Below are positions 33,738 to 39,449 of a DNA stretch of 39,449 nucleotides, piece after piece. Under the pieces are notes generated by a model. It had not been told where the DNA came from. It ran no database searches and saw nothing but the letters and a program-made list of their open reading frames with translations. Made by a program: the position numbers and the translations under genes. Position 1 is the stretch's first letter, and each line of letters opens with the position of its first letter. The DNA is taken from assembly GCA_964423345.1 (NCBI GenBank), contig CAYREV010000023.1:1-39449 (forward strand), written 5' to 3'. Source of the DNA: CAYREV01 sp964423345. Its GTDB lineage: Bacteria > Bacteroidota > Rhodothermia > Balneolales > Balneolaceae.

Positions 33738-34919
33738 CTACTCTTCCGCCTCCACTTTTTTCTTCCGGTCCTCGATCCAGCTGTAGGGATAGCTGTCGTC
33801 GTCCAGCTTCTGCGCTTCGGTGGTAAGCTGTAGCGGATAGAAGGTATCGATCATAACGGCGTATTCGTCGGTCTCCTCCTTGCCGATGCTGCCCTCATAC
33901 TTGCCCGGATGAGGCCCGTGGGGAATACCTCCCGGATGCTGGGTGATACTGGCCTCCTCTACCCCCTTGCGGCTCATGAAGTCGCCCTCCACGTAGTAGA
34001 GCACCTCGTCGGAATCGACGTTGGAGTGGGCGTAGGGAGCCGGGATGGATTTCGGGTGGTAGTCGAATTTCCGGGGACAGAAGGAACAGACCACGTAATT
34101 ATGTCCCTTGAAGGTCTGGTGGACGGGCGGGGGCTGGTGGACGCGGCCGGTGATCGGCTCAAAATCCTTGATGTTGAAGATCCACGGGTAGAGGTAGCCG
34201 TCCCATCCGACTACGTCGAAGGGATGGTGCTCGTACCAGTAGGAAGTGTAGCGGCCCTGCTTTTTGATCCGCACCTCAAACTCCCCTTCCTCATCCACGA
34301 AAACGGGCCCTTCGGGACGTCGAATATCCCTTTCGCAGAAGGGGCTGTTTTCCAGGAATTGTCCCTTGTCGGACAGATAGCGGTCCGGAATGTCGATGGG
34401 TCCGGTGGAATCGACCGTCAGCAGTCGGTTTTTCTCCGTCTCGAATACCATTTGGTAGATGGTGCCCCGGGGGATAAAGATATAGTCGCCATAGCCGAAG
34501 TCGAGCCGGCCGAACATGGTCTGTACATACCCCTCGCCCTCGTGGACAAACAGCAGCTCGTCGTGTTCCCCGTTTTTATAGAAATAGTCCATCGTTTCTG
34601 TGGGGCGTACCACTCCGATCTGCACGTCGTTGTTATAGAGCAGGACCTTGCGTCCCATCACGGGGTCGCCTCCCTCCTCCACATTGGCCGTCTGAAGATG
34701 GTGATGGCGCAGCGCACCCTCGTCCCATTTTTCAATCTTAACCTCCGGGCCCTGCTCCACCTTGAAGGTACGGGTGGGGGGATTGTGATGATACAGCAGC
34801 GAGGAGGCTCCGTGAAAGCCTTCCGCCCCGAACAGGTGCTCCTGGTACAGCTCCCCGTCCGGACGCCGAAATTGCGTGTGTCGTTTTTGAGGGATGTTAC
34901 CAAGTTGGTGATAAATCAT
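33738..34919 (-). CDS. hmgA: Homogentisate 1,2-dioxygenase
   Basis: The enzyme opens the ring of homogentisate to maleylacetoacetate in tyrosine and phenylalanine breakdown. The 393-residue product has cupin-type ends: HSNVDSDEVLYYVEGDF and GGIPHGPHPGKYEGS. The likely iron ligands are H298, E305 and H334. Early segments such as QFRRPDGELYQEHLFGAEGF also fit the family. It lies 83 bp after hppD, with heptamer repeats in between, and the two are consecutive steps (4-hydroxyphenylpyruvate to homogentisate to maleylacetoacetate). The fumarylacetoacetase gene is not in the window. Confidence 0.9.
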   Translation of the reverse strand: MIYHQLGNIPQKRHTQFRRPDGELYQEHLFGAEGFHGASSLLYHHNPPTRTFKVEQGPEVKIEKWDEGALRHHHLQTANVEEGGDPVMGRKVLLYNNDVQIGVVRPTETMDYFYKNGEHDELLFVHEGEGYVQTMFGRLDFGYGDYIFIPRGTIYQMVFETEKNRLLTVDSTGPIDIPDRYLSDKGQFLENSPFCERDIRRPEGPVFVDEEGEFEVRIKKQGRYTSYWYEHHPFDVVGWDGYLYPWIFNIKDFEPITGRVHQPPPVHQTFKGHNYVVCSFCPRKFDYHPKSIPAPYAHSNVDSDEVLYYVEGDFMSRKGVEEASITQHPGGIPHGPHPGKYEGSIGKEETDEYAVMIDTFYPLQLTTEAQKLDDDSYPYSWIEDRKKKVEAEE

Positions 34920-34936
34920 AATGGCCTCTTTTTATA

Positions 34937-34994
34937 GTAGAAAGCAGAAAGTCATAAGTTGAAAGTTACCAACTACTCAGTACCTGCCACTTTC
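34937..34994. repeat. Heptamer repeats in inverted arrangement between hppD and hmgA
   Basis: Four 7-nt units of the type GTAGAAA (34937-34964) are followed after two bases by four of the opposite type, TACCAAC to CACTTTC (34967-34994). TAGAAAG near the left end is complementary to CTTTCTA near the right end, so a hairpin is possible in the hppD-hmgA transcript. The units resemble those of the 12-unit array at 23584-23667. Confidence 0.7.
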
Positions 34995-35002
34995 TATTGT
35001 TT

Positions 35003-36154
35003 TTAAAGATTTCCGCGTAGCTTCTGTTCGCGTTCAATGGCTTCAAAAAGCGCTTTGAAATTTCCCTTGCCGAATCCCCGGGCTCCTTTCCGCTGGATGA
35101 TCTCAAAAAAGAGCGTGGGCCGGTCGACCACCGGCTTGGTAAATATCTGCAGCAGGTAGCCCTCGTCGTCGCGGTCCACCAGGATGCCCAGTTCGGCCAG
35201 CCGGTCAACCGGCTCCTCTATATTGCCTACACGGTCTTCAAGCTCATGGTAGTAGGTGGTCGGCACATGCAGGAATTCCAGTCCCCGCTCCTGCAGCTTG
35301 CTGACCGTCTCGATGATGTCGCCCGTCAACAGCGCGATATGCTGCACGCCCGGTCCCTCGTAGAAATCGAGGTACTCCTCTATCTGCGATTTTTTCTTTC
35401 CCTCCGCCGGCTCGTTGATGGGGAATTTTATCATGCCGCGTCCCCCGGCCATCACTTTCGACATGAGTGCCGAGTACTCGGTGGAAATATCCTTGTCGTC
35501 AAAATGGATGTACTGCGTAAAGCCCATAACGTCGCGGTAAAAATCCACCCAGTCGTTCATTCTACCCTCCTCCACGTTGCCCACGCAGTGATCGACGAAC
35601 TGTATGCCGACGGGATCCACATTGCCCAGCGGAGATTCCCTTTCCTCGAAGCCCGGAAGGAAAATGCCGTCGTAATCCACCCGGCTCACCAGGGAATGAA
35701 TGGTATCTCCATAAGTGGCTATGGAAGCCTTTCGTATGGTACCCTGTTCATCCTTCAAGTTGTGGGGTTCTTCAATGCTTTCGGCGCCCCTTTTGACCGT
35801 TTCCCGGTAGGCGCGGTCTACATCCTCCACGTGAAGGGCGATGTCGCGTACCCCGTCGCCATGCTTGCTAATATGGCGGGCGATGGGCGAGTCGCCGGTC
35901 AGCGCCGAGGTAACCACAAAACGAATATTGTTCTGCTCCAGGTAGTACGATACCCGGTCGCGCGATCCGGTTTCAAGTCCGCTATAAGCCTTAAGCTCGA
36001 AGCCGAACACCGTTTGGTAGAAATGGCTGGCCTGTTTGGCATTGCCTACATAAAACTCCACGTAATCCACATCCTGCAGTCCCAGGTGGTCGTCAAACTT
36101 TTCTTCAACGGGGCGGTTGAGGGTAGCGGATTCCTTGGTAGTCGCTGTGCTCAT
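35003..36154 (-). CDS. hppD: 4-hydroxyphenylpyruvate dioxygenase
   Basis: It converts 4-hydroxyphenylpyruvate to homogentisate with Fe(II) and oxygen. The 383-residue sequence has two vicinal-oxygen-chelate halves. The iron ligands are visible at H189 (FVDHCVGN), H272 (GVQHIALLTGDI) and E351 (LFFEIIQRKGA). The C-terminal GFGKGNFKALFEAIE helix is typical. The start is ATG 36154 with a GAGGA ribosome site 8 nt before it; a longer frame from 36169 is less likely. It is the first gene of the hpp-hmg pair and is preceded by the long non-coding region that holds DnaA-box-like sites. Confidence 0.95.
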   Translation of the reverse strand: MSTATTKESATLNRPVEEKFDDHLGLQDVDYVEFYVGNAKQASHFYQTVFGFELKAYSGLETGSRDRVSYYLEQNNIRFVVTSALTGDSPIARHISKHGDGVRDIALHVEDVDRAYRETVKRGAESIEEPHNLKDEQGTIRKASIATYGDTIHSLVSRVDYDGIFLPGFEERESPLGNVDPVGIQFVDHCVGNVEEGRMNDWVDFYRDVMGFTQYIHFDDKDISTEYSALMSKVMAGGRGMIKFPINEPAEGKKKSQIEEYLDFYEGPGVQHIALLTGDIIETVSKLQERGLEFLHVPTTYYHELEDRVGNIEEPVDRLAELGILVDRDDEGYLLQIFTKPVVDRPTLFFEIIQRKGARGFGKGNFKALFEAIEREQKLRGNL

Positions 36155-36184
36155 AACTTCAATCCTCACTTATAATTAGATGCC

Positions 36185-36229
36185 TGCTTGCCTTCTTCTT
36201 GCAATACTGCTTGCCTCCTTCATGCAATA
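36185..36229. repeat. 22-bp direct repeat, period 23
   Basis: Two copies starting TGCTTGCCT at 36185 and 36208 agree at 20 of 22 positions and both end TGCAATA. They lie upstream of hppD, just beyond its start, where its promoter would be expected. Confidence 0.6.
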
Positions 36230-36339
36230 TAGGTCGCAAGGTATAACGACTCAAATATGTTTTTATCCAACCTTTTCTAGCGCCTCCCTTATATAACCGC
36301 CATTACGGGTGATTCATTTCTTTTTTTGGGGAGCTGGAA

Positions 36340-36373
36340 TATAGCTGTCAGATGAGTATAGCTGTCAGGTGAG
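36340..36373. repeat. 17-bp tandem duplication
   Basis: TATAGCTGTCAGATGAG is followed directly by a copy differing at one base (A to G). A recent slippage duplication is likely; no function is visible. Confidence 0.7.
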
Positions 36374-36570
36374 TTTGAGGGCGGGGCAAAAAATGGCAGG
36401 CATAAAAAAAATACCGGAACACAATTGAGACTTCTTTCGGTCTGAAAGAGAGAACCAAACAGGCTGCGGATTTCCAACCTACCGCCAATCATACCGTAGT
36501 ACTCTTGGCGACTGTGTTCACTTACAAGTAGCACATTCCTGCAATGTTTGTCAAGAAAAAAATGCACTAC

Positions 36571-36613
36571 TTTTCCACAAATTTCCCACAACTTTTCCAC
36601 AGAGTTATCCACA
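36571..36613 (+). promoter_or_regulatory. Cluster of four DnaA-box-like 9-mers
   Basis: TTTTCCACA (36571), TTTCCCACA (36582), TTTTCCACA (36593) and TTATCCACA (36605) are all in one orientation at spacings of 11, 11 and 12 bp, close to one helical turn. The last is the consensus DnaA box. Both flanks have A- or T-runs. This could be a chromosomal replication origin, a DnaA titration site, or a DnaA-regulated promoter; dnaA itself is not in the window. Confidence 0.65.
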
Positions 36614-36734
36614 TTTTTTACAGAATTGGCCCCTGTTGCATTTAAACATTAGTGGTTGTATTCAAAGGATTTGAAGCTTGGTATTTTGCGTGTGCCTGCC
36701 CGGGATATGAAGGTGAAAACCGGAGCGTGAATGG

Positions 36735-37814
36735 CTACTTTCTCGCCAGTGGGATATGAACGGAAAAAACGGAACCCTCTCCCTGCTTGCTGCTTACGGT
36801 CAGGTCGCCTCCCATCAGGCGGCTGAGCTTTTTGCTGATCGGCAGTCCCAGGCCGAATCCCCCCTCGTCGGAGTCCGATTTTTTGTTGTCCATCTGCATA
36901 AAGGGCTGAAAGATCTCCTCCATCTTATCTGAGGCAATTCCAACGCCGGTATCCTTGACATGGATCTTGGCAACAGGAGCATCTTCTTCGGTATATAAGA
37001 CGACCTCCCCTCCCGGCTCCGTGTACTTGACCGCATTGGTCAACAGGTTTATCACCACCTGCTGAAGACGGTCCTTATCGGCTTTTACGCTCAAATCCGT
37101 CTTCTCTCTCCGGGTCAGCTTGATTCCCTTGGCCTCAGCATCATGCATAACCATCATGAAGGATTTGACGAGCACCTCTTCAAGCAGAATAACTTCCTTG
37201 TTAATCTCAAAAAAGCCTGTTTCCAGCTTTGCAAAGTTCAGGATGTCATCTGCAAGCCGGGCGAGATTCTTGCTGGCATTCTTGATCATGCCCAGATACT
37301 TATACTCTTCATGCCGCGCGTCACCGTTTAACTCGTCCGACAGCAGCTCTACCATTCCAAGGATCACATTCAGGGGACTGCGCAGTTCATGCGACATCAT
37401 CGAAAGAAATTTCTCTTTCTGGTCGCTTGTTTTTTCGGCAGCTTTCTTGGCGTACAGGATCCGGTCTTCGTATTCCGAACGGCGTTTCATCCACACCACG
37501 ATGCAGCGATTTTTAAACTCTTTATTTTCCGGAACCCTTTCCGCATTTATCAATACGGGTATATCATCGCCCTTTTCAGACTGCAGGGTGAGGTAGATCT
37601 CGTCGGCCCGGTTTTCCATCTTTAACAGGGGGAACAGGTGGGTTTGATAGAACACCCCGCCCCCGGGCGTCAGGATTGTTTCCATATGTTTACCGGAAAG
37701 TTCTTCATCGCTATAGCCCACCATTTCACAAAACCTGCTGTTAACAGCCCCAATAATCCCCTCGTCATTAAATTCCAGGTATCCGCAGGGTATTTGATCA
37801 AGGGTAGCGTCCAT
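36735..37814 (-). CDS. Cytoplasmic PAS-domain sensor histidine kinase
   Basis: A 359-residue kinase without membrane helices. A PAS domain spans about residues 5-110 (YLEFNDEGIIGAVN, then EMVGYSDEEL). A short coiled linker leads to the HisKA domain with phospho-acceptor H142 in SMMSHELRSPLNVILG. The ATPase domain shows NLLTNAVKY, KDTGVGI, EEIFQPF and GGFGLGLPISKKL. All kinase boxes are intact. It starts 6 bp after the RsbQ-like hydrolase gene, so the two are almost certainly co-translated. No response regulator lies nearby, so its partner is encoded elsewhere. Confidence 0.94.
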   Translation of the reverse strand: MDATLDQIPCGYLEFNDEGIIGAVNSRFCEMVGYSDEELSGKHMETILTPGGGVFYQTHLFPLLKMENRADEIYLTLQSEKGDDIPVLINAERVPENKEFKNRCIVVWMKRRSEYEDRILYAKKAAEKTSDQKEKFLSMMSHELRSPLNVILGMVELLSDELNGDARHEEYKYLGMIKNASKNLARLADDILNFAKLETGFFEINKEVILLEEVLVKSFMMVMHDAEAKGIKLTRREKTDLSVKADKDRLQQVVINLLTNAVKYTEPGGEVVLYTEEDAPVAKIHVKDTGVGIASDKMEEIFQPFMQMDNKKSDSDEGGFGLGLPISKKLSRLMGGDLTVSSKQGEGSVFSVHIPLARK

Positions 37815-37820
37815 TATTTT

Positions 37821-38627
37821 TCAGGTCTGTTTAAGATAAGCATCAATAGCGGCAATGGTTTCTTCCGGCTGGCTCAGGTGCGGACAGTGACCGCTTGCCG
37901 GGATGATTTTAAAAGTACTCTCCTTAATGTTCTCATGTACATATTTTCCTACCTCCACCGGAGCTATGGAATCATGCTTGCACTGGAGAATAAATACAGG
38001 AACCTCGATCTTCGGAAGGTCCTCCCGGTTGTCGGCAAGAAAAGTGGCTTTGGCAAATTCATGGGCTATAACCGGGTCGGTCGAACAGAAGCTCTCTTCC
38101 AGCTCATCGGTCAGCTCAGGCTTATCTTCATTTTTCATCACTTCAGGGGCAAAAAAGCTGGCCCACCCTATATAGTTTTTTTCCATCAGCTCCAGCAGCT
38201 CCCGGATGGTGCTGCGATCATACCCGCCATGATAGTCGGGTGGATCATTCAGGTAACAGGGAGAAGGGCCTATCATGACAATATCCCTAAAGTGACGGGG
38301 CTCCCTGATGGCCGCCAGTGCCCCAATGATGGAGCTGACCGAATGGCCTACAAAGATCACCTCTTCCAGTTCCATGGCGTGGATAATATCCAGCACATCC
38401 CGGGCGTAACCCTCCAGGCTGCCGTATCGCTCGGATCGGTAGGCACTGACATCGGATTCGCCGGATCCCACATAGTCAAACAGGACAATTTTATACTCCT
38501 TTTCGAATGCCGGAGTAATGAACCGCCACATATTCTGATCACACCCAAAGCCGTGGGCGAACATGATGGGAATCTCACCCTCCCCTGTCACCGTGACATT
38601 ATTTCTTTCAACTATATTATTCTGCAT
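37821..38627 (-). CDS. RsbQ/KAI2-like alpha/beta hydrolase
   Basis: A 268-residue hydrolase of the RsbQ/D14/KAI2 type. The catalytic triad falls at S96 (FVGHSVSS), D219 (LQCKHDS) and H247 (SGHCPH), the same numbers known for Bacillus RsbQ. HGFGCDQNMWRF and DYVGSGESD near the N-terminus are typical of the group. RsbQ is needed with the PAS phosphatase RsbP for energy-stress activation of sigma B, and plant relatives sense strigolactones and karrikins. Here the adjacent PAS protein is a histidine kinase. I infer that the hydrolase makes or senses a small hydrophobic ligand for that kinase. Confidence 0.9.
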   Translation of the reverse strand: MQNNIVERNNVTVTGEGEIPIMFAHGFGCDQNMWRFITPAFEKEYKIVLFDYVGSGESDVSAYRSERYGSLEGYARDVLDIIHAMELEEVIFVGHSVSSIIGALAAIREPRHFRDIVMIGPSPCYLNDPPDYHGGYDRSTIRELLELMEKNYIGWASFFAPEVMKNEDKPELTDELEESFCSTDPVIAHEFAKATFLADNREDLPKIEVPVFILQCKHDSIAPVEVGKYVHENIKESTFKIIPASGHCPHLSQPEETIAAIDAYLKQT

Positions 38628-38876
38628 CTGACTGGTGGAATGGAGTTACGGTCCTTCTCTTAGTATTAAATAACATCATAACAGCCAACTTTCTATTAAT
38701 ATAATTGATAATTCTTTAGAATGTGCAACTCCTTTGCAATAAGTATAAGATGCTTTCCGCCCAGACAGCCGTCTTGTAAATTCCCTTGATTAATACGATT
38801 TTAAGGCCGGTATGAATGCTTATATTGCATGCTGTGTTATTTTATACAGCCCATGATCAGAAACCAAAATAGTCCT

Positions 38877-39449
38877 ATGGAAGAGCAAGAACGCAAGGAA
38901 AAATTCCAGGAGCGTATCGACAACGGAGAAACCATTGAACCCAAAGACTGGATGCCGGACCGGTACCGCCAGCAGTTGATCCGGATGATGAGCCAGCACG
39001 CACACTCCGAAATTGTCGGCATGCTGCCCGAGGGCAACTGGATTACGCGCGCCCCCTCGCTGAAACGCAAGATCGTACTGCTCTCCAAGGTGCAGGACGA
39101 GGCGGGACACGGCCTCTACCTCTACAGCGCCACCGAAACGCTGGGAGCCAGCCGCGAGCAGGTGATCGACGAACTGCACGAGGGCAAAGCCAAGTATTCA
39201 AGCATTTTCAACTACCCCACGCTCTCCTGGGCGGATATCGGCGTTATCGGATGGCTGGTCGACGGAGCCGCCATCATCAACCAGACCATGCTGGCACGCA
39301 GTTCCTACGGACCCTATTCCCGGGCGATGATACGCATCTGCAAAGAGGAGAGCTTTCATAAAAAGCAGGGCTACGAGATGGTAGCAACCATGGCCGACGG
39401 CACCCCCGAACAGCAGGAGATGGTACAGGACGCCGTTAACCGCTGGTGG
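38877..39449 (+). CDS. paaA: Phenylacetyl-CoA epoxidase subunit PaaA (partial)
   Basis: The N-terminal 191 codons of PaaA, the catalytic diiron subunit of ring 1,2-phenylacetyl-CoA epoxidase (PaaABC(D)E), run off the right edge. Match to the family is very close: TIEPKDWMPDRYR, QHAHSEIVGMLPEGNW, LSKVQDEAGHGLYLYS (iron-ligand helix), YPTLSWADIGVIGWLVDG and ICKEESFHKKQG (second EExxH). I prefer ATG 38877, which gives the usual N-terminal length; ATG 38853 is in frame eight codons earlier. The rest of the paa genes presumably follow. The 249-bp upstream spacer is AT-rich with no motif I can name. Confidence 0.95.
   Translation, partial: MEEQERKEKFQERIDNGETIEPKDWMPDRYRQQLIRMMSQHAHSEIVGMLPEGNWITRAPSLKRKIVLLSKVQDEAGHGLYLYSATETLGASREQVIDELHEGKAKYSSIFNYPTLSWADIGVIGWLVDGAAIINQTMLARSSYGPYSRAMIRICKEESFHKKQGYEMVATMADGTPEQQEMVQDAVNRWW

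Larger units (their letters stand above)
36155..36734. other. 580-bp non-coding region with repeats and DnaA-box-like sites
   Basis: No convincing gene is present. The region holds a 22-bp direct repeat with period 23 (36185-36229, 20 of 22 bases identical), a 17-bp tandem repeat (36340-36373, 16 of 17 identical), poly-T and poly-A tracts, and the four DnaA-box-like 9-mers at 36571-36613, followed by an AT-rich segment to about 36660. It lies between hppD (-) and the histidine kinase (-), and is clearly richer in A and T than the flanking genes. Confidence 0.7.

Noticed and set aside
36289..36612. 107-codon open frame on the minus strand in the long spacer
   Set aside because: It runs through a tandem repeat and begins inside the DnaA-box-like cluster; its composition is not protein-like, so I treat the region as non-coding.
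1..39449. tRNA, rRNA, CRISPR, insertion sequence or prophage
   Set aside because: No cloverleaf-like T-loop word, repeat-spacer array, transposase or integrase motif was seen when reading both strands by eye.

Overview
The window looks like chromosomal DNA from an aerobic, heterotrophic member of the Bacteroidota/Rhodothermota/Balneolota side of the FCB group; Balneolota-like is my best guess. This is inference from gene content: a T9SS-type sorting domain at the left edge, an outer-membrane propeller/barrel protein, an M56 peptidase fused to TonB and carboxypeptidase-regulatory-like domains, an exported isoaspartyl methyltransferase, and GC-rich genes separated by AT-rich, repeat-bearing spacers. 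I saw no rRNA, tRNA, CRISPR array, insertion sequence or prophage.

Layout. 1-8.9 kb (+): end of a T9SS cargo protein, a peptidase/propeller/barrel protein, a DUF5683-like protein, a three-PASTA membrane protein, rpe, a PhoH ATPase, an MBL-fold hydrolase and purine nucleoside phosphorylase, mostly overlapping or tightly spaced. 9-11.5 kb (-): class II photolyase and an aldo/keto reductase. 11.6-16.5 kb (+): a LOG-like protein, a BlaI/M56 regulatory pair with operator-like dyads, a phosphatidylcholine-synthase-like enzyme, PspC and a degenerate Gfo/Idh/MocA-like protein. 16.5-23 kb (-): a beta-oxidation gene cluster (acyl-CoA ligase, fused hydroxyacyl-CoA dehydrogenase/enoyl-CoA hydratase, thiolase, dienoyl-CoA reductase), with a divergent thioesterase. 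23.5-29.7 kb: a conserved-looking hypothetical and a second acyl-CoA synthetase (-), then exported Pcm, a DUF2059-like exported protein and a subtilisin-like lipoprotein (+). 29.7-33.7 kb: methyltransferase/OsmC pair and an exported TPR protein (-), the last divergent from a TetR regulator with a clear palindromic operator between them. 33.7-36.2 kb (-): hmgA and hppD of tyrosine/homogentisate catabolism. 36.2-36.7 kb: a 580-bp non-coding region with tandem repeats and four in-phase DnaA-box-like 9-mers. 36.7-38.6 kb (-): an RsbQ/KAI2-like hydrolase next to a soluble PAS histidine kinase. The right edge is the start of paaA (+).

Together the metabolic genes point to growth on fatty acids and aromatic amino acids, both draining to acetyl-CoA and TCA intermediates. 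The most interesting signals are the DnaA-box array (possible replication origin or DnaA-controlled site), the RsbQ-like hydrolase/PAS-kinase pair, the chimeric M56 sensor with its operator, and intergenic repeats with strict 7-nt periodicity at several places.
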